37,746 nt of DNA from an uncultured Saprospiraceae bacterium (GTDB lineage Bacteria > Bacteroidota > Bacteroidia > Chitinophagales > Saprospiraceae): contig CALLXF010000069.1 of NCBI GenBank assembly GCA_938015805.1, forward strand, positions 1 to 37,746, read 5' to 3'. Positions 1-7,253 of this stretch are shown here, in pieces. The first letter of the stretch is position 1. Each line of letters begins with the position of its first letter. The translations under genes were made by a program, and so were the position numbers. The notes below the pieces were generated by a model, which did not search any database, was not told where the DNA came from, and saw only the letters and a program-made list of their open reading frames with translations.

Positions 1-382
1 TTCAAATTATTAATTATACTATCCCATAGGCATATCTTAATCTCACTATTCTTAGTTTTGCTCAAACACTATTTTGTTTTTAACGGATTTTAAAAATTTA
101 TCCACTAAAATCAAAAAGGTCAATCCTTGCATAACTTAGGATTATACCTAGTATTTAATCACTCATCCACTCTGCTTAACATAGAGCCTTTTTAAATAAT
201 TATTCTTAAAGTAGCCGGAAGTCTTTAGATAGAAGGTGATCGCTCGAAGTAACTTAAGCTTTCGTATGATTTTCTGATATTAGACACAAATTCTTTTAAA
301 GAGATGAAAAACAGTCTCTATAAATCTATGTTGCTCGAGAACTGTTACGATAAAATCTTAAAGTCCACTATACTAAATAATT
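1..382. other. gene-free AT-rich stretch at the window edge
   Basis: I see no convincing coding region, RNA gene or terminator in these roughly 380 bases. The sequence is AT-rich with stops in all frames. A single TTATCCACT near 102 resembles a DnaA box but is isolated. The stretch ends where the left 22-bp repeat array begins. It could be the decayed flank of an accessory insertion or ordinary intergenic DNA whose neighbouring gene lies outside the window. Confidence 0.5.
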
Positions 383-514
383 ATTTTCAATTTACACAGA
401 TGTTATTTTCAATCTACACAGATATAATTTTCAATTTACACAGATATAATTTTTAATTTACACAGATATTATTTTTAATCTACACAAGTAAAATAATCAA
501 TTTGCATGGACATA
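383..514. repeat. left tandem array: six 22-bp units
   Basis: Six head-to-tail units of exactly 22 bp start at 383, 405, 427, 449, 471 and 493. The shared core is ATTTTCAATTTACACA followed by a variable tail, usually GATATA or GATATT here. Variation is mainly C/T at two core positions. The last unit (493-514) is the most decayed and ends on the base before the stop codon of the ATPase gene. The units are contiguous without spacers, so this is a tandem repeat and not a CRISPR array. The same unit recurs at 1713-1866 on the other side of the ATPase gene. Confidence 0.93.
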
Positions 515-1669
515 TTAACTTAGTTTTGACCAGCTCAAGACATCATATTCAGAGCGATTTTGATTAGATAATCCCCCATAAATCAGGACTTTTTTAGAGA
601 CCTCTTCTTTTGCTAATTGTTGAAAAAATGAAAGACCGCTAAACATATTATGAGAGATAGTCTTAGATGATTTTATTTCATAAATATGTAGCTTATCAGC
701 ATCATGGTGTAGTAAGTCCACCTCGTTTCCATGATTATCTCTCCAGAAATACAAATCTAAATTAAGATCATTATGAGCAATCCGTTTTAGCTTTTCAGAA
801 ACTATGAAATTTTCAAAAATATGGCCGTAAAAACTATGAGAAGGAGATAAACTTCCTTTTCTGATGTTTAGTAAATGACACAATAGTCCAGTATCATAAA
901 AATATAATTTAGGGCTTTTAGTCAATCTCTTGCTATAATTATTATAGTATGGAGGTATCTGGTAAACAACATAACTTGTCTCTAACAACGAAAGCCAATT
1001 AGCGGCTGTGCTGTGACTAACTCCCGCATCTCTTGCCAAACTAGAGTAATTTAACAGTTGCCCTGCTCTGGTTGCACAAAGTCGAACAAATCGATTAAAT
1101 GCATTATGATTTTGAATATTTACCAGCTGCGTAATATCCCTCTTGACATAGGTGTTTAAGTAATCTCTGTAATACTTATCGGGGTTAATGTCTCTATTGT
1201 AAATAGCGGGATAAAACCCCGTAGTCATCATCTTAGATAAATCTTTATCCCAAAATTTACCAGACTTAAGTTCAGCAAAATCGTAAGGAAATAGCCTAAA
1301 CAAGCCTACCCTTCCTGCTAAGGACTGGGTAATATTTTCCATCAAATTAAAGTTCTGCGATCCTGAGAGTATATATTGTCCCATTACTTGATTAGTATCT
1401 ACGATACCTTGTAAAAAAGAAAACAGTGCAGGCACTTTCTGAGCCTCATCGATAATTACCTTGTCATCATATTCTGTTAAGAATCCTTTAGGATCGTTTG
1501 TGGCATACTCAAAAATATCTGGGCTCTCTAAATTTACATATCTGTAGTTTTTAAGATTATCTCTTAAAAAAGTTGTTTTACCAGACTGCCTAGGACCTGT
1601 AAGAACTAGAATAGGATACTTTGTGAGATATGACTTAAAAGATTTTAATATGGTTCTTTTTACAGACAT
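515..1669 (-). CDS. AAA_14 / DUF4143 family ATPase bracketed by repeat arrays
   Basis: This 384-residue P-loop ATPase has a Walker A motif GPRQSGKT (25-32), a Walker B motif VIIDEAQK (71-78) and a sensor-like SGSQN (102-106), which is the AAA_14 arrangement. A helical region near 200-235 looks like a winged helix. The C-terminal DUF4143 part carries a PD-(D/E)XK-like set of residues: E286, EVD ending at D318, and E331-I-K333. Length is typical of the family and the gene looks intact. The family is widespread and multicopy in Bacteroidota and archaea; its cellular role is not firmly established. Proposed roles include DNA transactions, defence or mobile-element functions. The gene lies between two arrays of one 22-bp repeat, with the 3' array touching the stop codon and the 5' array 43 bp before the ATG, so the repeats may be its binding or regulatory sites (inference). 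Confidence 0.9.
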   Translation of the reverse strand: MSVKRTILKSFKSYLTKYPILVLTGPRQSGKTTFLRDNLKNYRYVNLESPDIFEYATNDPKGFLTEYDDKVIIDEAQKVPALFSFLQGIVDTNQVMGQYILSGSQNFNLMENITQSLAGRVGLFRLFPYDFAELKSGKFWDKDLSKMMTTGFYPAIYNRDINPDKYYRDYLNTYVKRDITQLVNIQNHNAFNRFVRLCATRAGQLLNYSSLARDAGVSHSTAANWLSLLETSYVVYQIPPYYNNYSKRLTKSPKLYFYDTGLLCHLLNIRKGSLSPSHSFYGHIFENFIVSEKLKRIAHNDLNLDLYFWRDNHGNEVDLLHHDADKLHIYEIKSSKTISHNMFSGLSFFQQLAKEEVSKKVLIYGGLSNQNRSEYDVLSWSKLS

Positions 1670-1712
1670 TATTATAAATGATTGTTATAAAGCATATCTA
1701 AATTTAATCTAA

Positions 1713-1866
1713 ATATTCAATTTACACAAGTATTATTTTCAATTTACACAAATATTATTTTCAATTTACACAAATATTATTTTCAATTTACACAAAATTC
1801 ATCTTCAATATACACAAGTATTATTTTCAATTTACACAAGATTTATTTTCAATCTACACAAGCACA
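1713..1866. repeat. right tandem array: seven 22-bp units
   Basis: Seven contiguous 22-bp units start at 1713, 1735, 1757, 1779, 1801, 1823 and 1845. The core CAATTTACACA matches the left array, but tails here are mostly AATATT or AGTATT in place of GATATA. The array sits upstream of the ATPase gene. Read on the gene's strand, each unit contains TTGTGTAAATTG. A TTG from the gene-proximal unit lies 20 nt before TAAATTTA, a near match to the Bacteroidota -7 element, so the array may overlap the promoter (inference). A 22-bp period is about two helical turns, which would place bound proteins on one DNA face. Confidence 0.93.
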
Positions 1867-2082
1867 GTTTAAGCCCTAAAGTTCAACTAATAAACAAGAT
1901 TAGTTCTACAAAGGCTCTCATCAGAAGAATGAGTACAACTACATTAAAAAATAAGTGAAAAAAGAAAAGACAAAAAGTAAACTAAATATTGATGCTTAAA
2001 GTATTTAGTCATCCATTTTAACAAAGAGTATAAATAAGCAAACTATATTACTATGATTAGTCTTATCCAGCATAGTACCTAT

Positions 2083-2117
2083 AAAAAAAAAGCACCAACA
2101 TAAGTCAGTGCTTTTTT
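2083..2117 (-). terminator. intrinsic terminator of tRNA-Ser
   Basis: On the minus strand an AAAAAAGCAC arm pairs with GTGCTTTTTT around a 12-nt loop, and the transcript ends in a run of nine U. It begins 5 nt beyond the tRNA 3' end. The flanking A and T runs mean it could also stop transcription arriving from the other side. Confidence 0.85.
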
Positions 2118-2121
2118 ACCG

Positions 2122-2209
2122 CGGAAGAGGAGGGATTCGAACCCCCGGTACGCTTTCACGCACGCTAGTTTTCAAGACTAGTGCATTAAACCAGCTCTGC
2201 CACTCTTCC
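2122..2209 (-). tRNA. tRNA-Ser (anticodon UGA)
   Basis: The minus strand folds into a class II cloverleaf. The 7-bp acceptor stem GGAAGAG pairs with CTCTTCC, followed by discriminator G, as expected for serine tRNA. The anticodon stem CTAGT/ACTAG encloses the loop CTTGAAA, giving anticodon UGA. The long variable arm (GCGTGCGTGAAAGCGTACC) and the T-arm GGGTTCGAATCCC are clear. CCA is not encoded. It has a recognisable promoter upstream and a terminator immediately downstream, so it is transcribed as a single-gene unit. It lies 256 bp from the right repeat array. Confidence 0.97.
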
Positions 2210-2239
2210 TATTAAAAATGCTTTGCTGTTTAAGCGGGG

Positions 2240-2269
2240 CAAAAATACATTGTTTTTTATCTTCTCCAA
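2240..2269 (-). promoter_or_regulatory. sigma-A-type promoter of tRNA-Ser (TTG-N19-TAnnTTTG)
   Basis: On the minus strand, TTG (2269-2267) is followed after 19 nt by TATTTTTG (2247-2240), an exact fit to the TAnnTTTG -7 element of Bacteroidota primary-sigma promoters. Transcription would begin about 20-25 nt before the mature tRNA. This is the best promoter match I found in the window. Confidence 0.7.
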
Positions 2270-2383
2270 TACTTTACTACAATTTTATAAAATAGATTTT
2301 ACAATTATTTCCGAGGATGCATAAAACATTAACAAAACAGCTTTAAATTTTCTGATTTATAAAAATAAAGCTACATCTGAAAA

Positions 2384-2416
2384 CAAAAAAAGACGTACCC
2401 TCTCAAAAGTACGCCC
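2384..2416 (-). terminator. probable terminator of the Crp/Fnr gene
   Basis: On the minus strand GCGTAC and GTACGT form a short stem (one G-U pair) around TTTTGAGAGG and run into CTTTTTTTG. It lies 30 bp after the stop codon of the regulator at 2446-3141. Confidence 0.6.
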
Positions 2417-2445
2417 TCATTAAATTAGCATCATTCTCAAAATCT

Positions 2446-3141
2446 TTATGACAGTGATGTCATATCTCTTATTAAAATACTTCTACGCTTGAAGTAAATT
2501 TGATTTGATTTTTTAAGGTCATTAAGAACAGACGTAACTGTCTGTCTAGATGTACCTGTAAAGTTTGCAATATCCTGTTGTGTTAAGCTATGTTTCAATA
2601 ACATCTCATACCCAATCTGTTTTCCAAAATTCTTAGCACTATCTTTTAAAAAATCTATAATCCGCTCTCTAGCATCTTTAAACACAAGTGACTCTATCCT
2701 CTTCTCTGCAAAATGCAGTTTTCTACTTAATATGCGTATCACATTACTTGCTAGTGGAGGATACTGTTCCATCAACTCGATAAAATTTGCAGCACTCATT
2801 TCTAAAACCTTAGTGTCATTCTCTATGCAGATCGCAAAGCTCTCTCGGGTTTCTTCCCCAAAAATCGACATTTCCCCAAAAGTTGCTTCAGGATGAATTA
2901 TCGATTTGATCACTTCCTTACCGTTTATGGAATTTGCACCTATCTTTATATTCCCTTTTACAAGAAAATAAACATGATCGGCTGCATCATCAATTTTATA
3001 GATAAATCGGTTCTTTTTGAAAGTTCTATGAACTAATCTCGATTCTATTATTCTAATCAACTCGGAATCCAGATTTTCAAAAATTGGAAACAACTTAAGT
3101 TGATCATGTACGCTCAATTGATTTTTTTTGGGGCTCATCAT
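2446..3141 (-). CDS. Crp/Fnr family transcriptional regulator
   Basis: The 231-residue protein has the two-part Crp/Fnr plan. A cyclic-nucleotide-binding jelly roll spans about 15-135 and includes FGEMSIFGEETRESFA, the place of the phosphate-binding cassette. A long dimerisation helix follows, then a Crp-type helix-turn-helix (about 186-212, LTQQDIANFTGTSRQTVTSV). There is only one cysteine (C105), so an FNR-type iron-sulfur sensor is unlikely. Two adjacent Met codons make the exact start uncertain by one residue. The gene is divergent from the DEAD-box helicase across about 340 bp. The ligand and regulon cannot be read from the sequence. Confidence 0.92.
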   Translation of the reverse strand: MMSPKKNQLSVHDQLKLFPIFENLDSELIRIIESRLVHRTFKKNRFIYKIDDAADHVYFLVKGNIKIGANSINGKEVIKSIIHPEATFGEMSIFGEETRESFAICIENDTKVLEMSAANFIELMEQYPPLASNVIRILSRKLHFAEKRIESLVFKDARERIIDFLKDSAKNFGKQIGYEMLLKHSLTQQDIANFTGTSRQTVTSVLNDLKKSNQIYFKRRSILIRDMTSLS

Positions 3142-3450
3142 TCTTTTTTCAAACTATCACATTAAAGACACTTCAAAAAAATGTCACCCCTATTACTCAA
3201 AAGAGACACGAAACTGATTTTATACCTTACTAAATGTAAAATAAAAGGCAAAAGGCCTATTTATAAGGGTCGCAAGACTGTCATATTATAATTTTATCTA
3301 TTTGAATAATAAACAAATTTTAATCGCTCGATTTATCAGAATGACAAATTTGCGACATTCCAAAACACCAACTTAATTCAAAAATCAATTCCCTATCCTC
3401 TAATATCAGAGAATTAAGAAGTACACAAATCATAGTTGTATTAATAACGG

Positions 3451-3458
3451 TACATTTG
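3451..3458 (+). promoter_or_regulatory. TAnnTTTG -7 element before the DEAD-box helicase
   Basis: TACATTTG is an exact match to the Bacteroidota -7 consensus and lies 25 nt before the likely TTG start at 3483. No good TTG sits at the usual 17-23 nt upstream; the nearest (3436) is 12 nt away. The -33 part is therefore weak. The rest of the 3142-3482 gap shows no other feature I can support. Confidence 0.45.
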
Positions 3459-3482
3459 CAGCTTATTAAAGAATTACATCTA

Positions 3483-5015
3483 TTGACTTCATTCAAAAAA
3501 CTCGGGCTTTCAAAAAATATCCTAAAAGTTCTAGAAGAACTAGGCTTTGAAAAACCAACCGAGATACAAGAACAATCTATTCCTACTCTTCTCGCAGAGG
3601 ATACTGATTTTATAGGGCTCGCTCAGACAGGAACAGGAAAAACAGCTGCATTTGGCCTACCTCTATTAGAGCGAATCGACACTTCTATTAATGCAACGCA
3701 AGGTCTTATCCTAGCCCCTACTAGAGAGCTCGGTAAGCAAATAGCAGAACAATTAAAAATTTTTAGCAAATATAAAGACAAGGTAAATGTTTTACCAGTT
3801 TATGGTGGAGCAAACATCTCAGAACAAATAAGAGCCCTTAAAAAAACGCAGCATGTTATTATCGCCACTCCGGGGCGGCTAATCGATCTTATAAAAAGAA
3901 AAGCTGTAAAACTTAACGAGTTAGAGTACCTAATCCTAGACGAAGCAGATGAGATGCTTAATATGGGCTTTAAAGAAGAGATAGACAAAATACTCAGCTA
4001 TGCACCAGAGGAAAAAATCACATGGTTATTTTCCGCCACGATGCCTTCAGCTATTAAAAAGATCGTCAAAAAATACATGGATGATCCACTCGAGGTAAAA
4101 GTCAATTCCAAAAATGAAGTCAACAAAGACATCGAGCACCAGTACATAGCCGTAAAAACAAAAGATAAAGAAAATGCTCTTTGCAGATTTCTAGATCTCA
4201 ATGAAGATTTGCGAGGGGTGGTTTTTTGTAGAACAAAAAGAGATACCCAAGACTTAGCTACCTCTTTACTAGCAAAAAATTATAAAGCCGATGCCCTCCA
4301 TGGAGATTTATCGCAGGCACAGAGAGACCGAGTGATGAAACGTTTCCGTAAGGATAATATTAAATTACTAATAGCAACAGATGTTGCGGCCAGAGGAATC
4401 GATGTAAATGACCTTACTCATGTCTTCCACTTCTCTCTCCCTGATGATAATGCATATTATACCCACAGAAGTGGTCGTACCGCCCGAGCAGGTAAAAAAG
4501 GAATTTCTATTTCTTTTATTAATGGTAGAGAAGGTTATAAAATAAAAAGACTTGAACAAGCCCTCGGAATAGAAATTAAGAAAGTCCTCATTCCAGATGG
4601 TAAAGATATCGCAAGTATAAGAATCAGGACCTGGGCCCAAGAATTAAAGCAAGAGAATAAGGAAAGCAGAACTGATGATGAGTTACTAGGAGAAGTAATT
4701 GAAATTTTTAAAGATGTTTCTAAAAACGACCTGATCACTAAACTGGTAAATCTAGAATTAAAGAAACTCAATATCGGAACAGATTCGGATCTAAATGACA
4801 CCACTAAGCCAGGTGATCGCTCCTCCAGAGAATCTAGAGGTCGTGGTGGCCGCGGTGGCGGAGGTGGAGGTCGTAGAGATCGTCGAGGAGGAGGCTCAAG
4901 AAATTTTTCAAAAAAAGGTAAAGCAGGATTTAGTGGGAGAAGAAGAAAAGACAAAAAAGCAGAATCCGGAGGCAGCGATAATATTGGTGGAAGACGCAGT
5001 CGTAAAAAGAAATAA
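3483..5015 (+). CDS. DEAD-box RNA helicase with RGG-rich tail (CsdA/DeaD-like)
   Basis: All DEAD-box motifs are present in order: Q motif (GFEKPTEIQ), motif I AQTGTGKT, Ia PTRELGKQ, TPGR, motif II DEAD, SAT, TDVAARGID and HRSGRTARAGKKG. After the two RecA-like domains there is a DbpA/CsdA-like RNA-binding segment, then an Arg/Gly- and Lys-rich tail, which usually binds RNA nonspecifically. The role is RNA duplex unwinding in ribosome assembly or mRNA turnover, often cold-linked (family knowledge). I chose TTG at 3483, giving 510 residues beginning MTSFKKLGLS, because that matches where relatives begin. The in-frame TTG at 3456 falls inside a TACATTTG promoter element. No ATG start exists near the 5' end. 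Confidence 0.93.
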   Translation: MTSFKKLGLSKNILKVLEELGFEKPTEIQEQSIPTLLAEDTDFIGLAQTGTGKTAAFGLPLLERIDTSINATQGLILAPTRELGKQIAEQLKIFSKYKDKVNVLPVYGGANISEQIRALKKTQHVIIATPGRLIDLIKRKAVKLNELEYLILDEADEMLNMGFKEEIDKILSYAPEEKITWLFSATMPSAIKKIVKKYMDDPLEVKVNSKNEVNKDIEHQYIAVKTKDKENALCRFLDLNEDLRGVVFCRTKRDTQDLATSLLAKNYKADALHGDLSQAQRDRVMKRFRKDNIKLLIATDVAARGIDVNDLTHVFHFSLPDDNAYYTHRSGRTARAGKKGISISFINGREGYKIKRLEQALGIEIKKVLIPDGKDIASIRIRTWAQELKQENKESRTDDELLGEVIEIFKDVSKNDLITKLVNLELKKLNIGTDSDLNDTTKPGDRSSRESRGRGGRGGGGGGRRDRRGGGSRNFSKKGKAGFSGRRRKDKKAESGGSDNIGGRRSRKKK

Positions 5016-5027
5016 TAAGCATTATTC

Positions 5028-5047
5028 TCATTGGGTTAACCCAATGA
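5028..5047. other. 20-bp perfect palindrome between convergent genes
   Basis: TCATTGGGTTAACCCAATGA is a perfect 20-bp inverted repeat located between the stop of the helicase (5015) and the stop of the Lrp-type gene (5068). As RNA it could fold as an 8-bp stem with a UUAA loop on either strand. Neither side has a U run, so it is not a standard intrinsic terminator. It may be a bidirectional transcription end or a protein-binding site. Confidence 0.6.
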
Positions 5048-5067
5048 CCCCATCAATAAAAGGACAT

Positions 5068-5529
5068 TTACTGTAAAGGAACATTTCTTACAAAATTAGT
5101 TTCAAAGGCCATAATCGTGTTTGTTGTGCTTACTCCTTTTATGGTTTGGATTTTATCATAGATGATATCTCTTAAATGTCTATTATTGATCGCATAAATT
5201 TTGACTAAAATTGCAAATTCGCCAGAGATGTTTACGCACTCTACAATCTCGGGAATGGCAGCAACTTCCTCTTCTATTTTTTTTCGAAGCTCATAACTCT
5301 CTAATTTTATCTGTGTGTAAGCTGCTGTCTCGTAACCTAGTTTTTCTGGACTTAACTTAAAAGTTGCTTGATGAAAAACCCCATTCTCTTTTAGTTTTTT
5401 AATACGCTGATGGATGAGGGTATTAGATACTTTGAGTTGCTTTGCTAATTTACTCAAAGGAACACGAGCATCTAAAGTCAATTTATCTATAATTCGTTTA
5501 TCAATCGGGTCAAGTTTTACATTATTCAT
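5068..5529 (-). CDS. Lrp/AsnC family transcriptional regulator
   Basis: The 153-residue protein has the standard Lrp layout: an N-terminal winged helix-turn-helix (about 6-50, with ARVPLSKLAKQLKVSNTLIHQRIKKLKENG) and a C-terminal RAM/AsnC ligand-binding domain (about 62-145). Members form dimers and octamers and respond to amino acids. The gene is divergent from alanine dehydrogenase with 144 bp between them. Because Lrp-type regulators often control the neighbouring amino-acid gene, alanine-responsive control of ald and of itself is the natural prediction (inference). Confidence 0.93.
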   Translation of the reverse strand: MNNVKLDPIDKRIIDKLTLDARVPLSKLAKQLKVSNTLIHQRIKKLKENGVFHQATFKLSPEKLGYETAAYTQIKLESYELRKKIEEEVAAIPEIVECVNISGEFAILVKIYAINNRHLRDIIYDKIQTIKGVSTTNTIMAFETNFVRNVPLQ

Positions 5530-5555
5530 CTAATAAACGGTTTTATTACACAGTA

Positions 5556-5600
5556 TTGACTTAAATAAAAGTAATATTAATCAATTTGACTTGAAATAAA
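5556..5600. promoter_or_regulatory. paired TTGACTT direct repeats in the lrp-ald gap
   Basis: Two related sequences, TTGACTTAAATAAAA (5556-5570) and TTGACTTGAAATAAA (5586-5600), lie in direct orientation exactly 30 bp apart, about three helical turns. They sit centrally between the divergent regulator and alanine dehydrogenase genes. The second repeat is also 19 bp before TATAAT (5611-5616). They may be operator half-sites for the Lrp-type protein, promoter elements, or both. Confidence 0.4.
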
Positions 5601-5673
5601 AAAAGCTATTTATAATATAACCAATGCGTTGTAATTTTAAGATTATTAATAACAACTATAGAATTAGAATAAA

Positions 5674-6795
5674 ATGATAATCGGCGTACCTACAGAAATT
5701 AAAAACAACGAAAACAGAGTAGGACTAACACCAGAAGGTGTTTTAGAACTTACTAAAAGGGGGCATCAAGTCTACATCCAAAATGGAGCAGGACTAGGAT
5801 CTGGAATCCCAAACGCAAATTATGAAAACGTCGGCGGACACATCCTTCCAACGATAGAAGACATATATGCAAAAGCTGAAATGATCGTAAAAGTTAAAGA
5901 ACCGATCGAAAAGGAATATGATCTTATCAAAGAAGATCAACTCCTCTTTACTTATTTCCACTTTGCATCCCACCAGCCTCTTACTGATGCTATGGTACGC
6001 AGAAAAGCTGTATGCCTAGCTTATGAGACGGTAGAAAGTGCAGATAGATCTTTACCCTTACTTATCCCTATGTCCGAGGTAGCGGGACGTATGGCCACTC
6101 AACAAGGTGCAAAATATTTAGAAAAACCGCAAAAAGGAAGAGGCATACTATTAGGAGGAGTTCCTGGTGTACAACCGGCAAAAGTACTAGTACTAGGCGG
6201 TGGTGTCGTAGGAACTCAAGCCACTAAAATGGCAGCTGGTCTGGGAGCAGATGTAACCATCCTCGATATTAACCTTAATCGTTTAAGACATCTAGAAAAT
6301 ATAATGCCTTCTAATGTTACTACGCTATTTTCATCAGAACTTACAATCAGGAAATTAATAAAAACACACGATTTAATTATCGGTGCAGTTCTTATTCCTG
6401 GAGCAAAAGCTCCTAATCTGATCACTAGAGAAATGCTGAAAGAAATGAGACCAGGTACGGTAATCGTAGATGTCGCAGTAGACCAAGGTGGATGTGTCGA
6501 GACATGTAAACCTACTACTCATGCGGACCCTGTTTTTATTATTGATGATGTTGTACATTACTGCGTGGCAAATATGCCTGGTGCTGTGCCTTACACAAGT
6601 ACTATTGCATTAAATAATGCTACTTTACCGTACACGATACAACTCGCTGATAAAGGGTGGAAATCAGCATGTAAAGACAATTTAGAATTAAGACATGGTC
6701 TTAATATTGTAAATGGAAAGATTGTATATAAGGCTGTCGCCGAAACTTTCGGGATGGAATACACACCTTTAGAAAAAGTTCTAGACTTAGCTTAA
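5674..6795 (+). CDS. ald: alanine dehydrogenase
   Basis: This 373-residue enzyme catalyses reversible NAD-dependent oxidative deamination of L-alanine to pyruvate and ammonia. Length is typical of the family. The key residues fall at the canonical numbers: K75 (in VKVKEP), H96 (in YFHFASH) and D270 (in VDVAVDQGG). The nucleotide-binding glycine motif LGGGVVGTQA spans about 174-183. The N-terminal MIIGVPTEIKNNENRVGLTP is diagnostic. The gene is divergent from an Lrp/AsnC regulator, consistent with control by alanine availability. Confidence 0.97.
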   Translation: MIIGVPTEIKNNENRVGLTPEGVLELTKRGHQVYIQNGAGLGSGIPNANYENVGGHILPTIEDIYAKAEMIVKVKEPIEKEYDLIKEDQLLFTYFHFASHQPLTDAMVRRKAVCLAYETVESADRSLPLLIPMSEVAGRMATQQGAKYLEKPQKGRGILLGGVPGVQPAKVLVLGGGVVGTQATKMAAGLGADVTILDINLNRLRHLENIMPSNVTTLFSSELTIRKLIKTHDLIIGAVLIPGAKAPNLITREMLKEMRPGTVIVDVAVDQGGCVETCKPTTHADPVFIIDDVVHYCVANMPGAVPYTSTIALNNATLPYTIQLADKGWKSACKDNLELRHGLNIVNGKIVYKAVAETFGMEYTPLEKVLDLA

Positions 6796-6914
6796 TCACA
6801 GTATTAAATATGCTTTAATTGATTTTATAAAGATTTTTCTTCTTTAATTACAGACTAGTTGGAAATTTTATTAATTTAAGGTTGATAATATTTCCGTAAT
6901 TTAAAATCTGTCGA

Positions 6915-7169
6915 ATGCATATTACATTTAGCGAATTAAGAAAAATCAAACACGACTTACCCACTGGTAGTGTCAAACAAATTGCTAACGATCTAAATAT
7001 TTCAGAACAGACGGTGAGGAATTATTTTGGAGCTAAAAAATATCAAAATGGTGAAGTCATAGGTAAGCATATCCAACCGGGTCCTGAAGGTGGCTTTGTG
7101 GCTTTAGAAAGCTCTGATATACTAGACGCAGCTAAGAAAATACTACAACAAGAACAAGTGACTGCTTAG
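6915..7169 (+). CDS. small HTH DNA-binding protein, unassigned
   Basis: The 84-residue protein has a predicted helix-turn-helix at about 18-42 (GSVKQIANDLNISEQTVRNYFGAKK). A short loop with PGPEGG follows, then a C-terminal helix (about 68-80). It resembles short HTH proteins common in Bacteroidota, with no known regulon that I can name. It stands alone, about 120 bp after ald, with its own strong terminator downstream, so it is probably independently expressed. Its small size and lack of an effector domain suggest a nucleoid-like or simple repressor role (inference). Confidence 0.8.
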   Translation: MHITFSELRKIKHDLPTGSVKQIANDLNISEQTVRNYFGAKKYQNGEVIGKHIQPGPEGGFVALESSDILDAAKKILQQEQVTA

Positions 7170-7181
7170 TTAATTATGCAT

Positions 7182-7221
7182 AAAAAAAGGGAAGCCAAAT
7201 TTTGACTTCCCTTTTTTTTTT
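7182..7221 (+). terminator. strong intrinsic terminator, probably bidirectional
   Basis: GGGAAG (7189-7194) pairs with CTTCCC (7206-7211), followed by ten T. Seven A precede the stem, extending the pairing and making it usable on the minus strand as well. It lies between the small HTH gene and the convergent methyltransferase gene. Confidence 0.88.
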
Positions 7222-7253
7222 GAATATTCAAAGAAGACTAGAAAACCAGTCGT

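Noticed and set aside
95-112. DnaA box TTATCCACT as part of an origin
   Set aside because: Only a single near-match without neighbours or dnaA/dnaN genes.
383-1866. 22-bp arrays as a CRISPR
   Set aside because: Units are contiguous with no spacers, too short, and no cas genes are present.
383-1866. 22-bp arrays as plasmid-type iterons of a replication origin
   Set aside because: Length and period fit iterons, but the adjacent protein is an AAA_14/DUF4143 ATPase and not a Rep initiator, and the context is chromosomal.
2446-3141. Crp/Fnr protein as an oxygen-sensing FNR
   Set aside because: Only one cysteine is present, so no four-cysteine iron-sulfur site.
4535-5076. Long frames overlapping the RGG tail of the helicase on both strands
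   Set aside because: They arise from the Gly/Arg-rich codons of the real gene; the products are low-complexity and match nothing.
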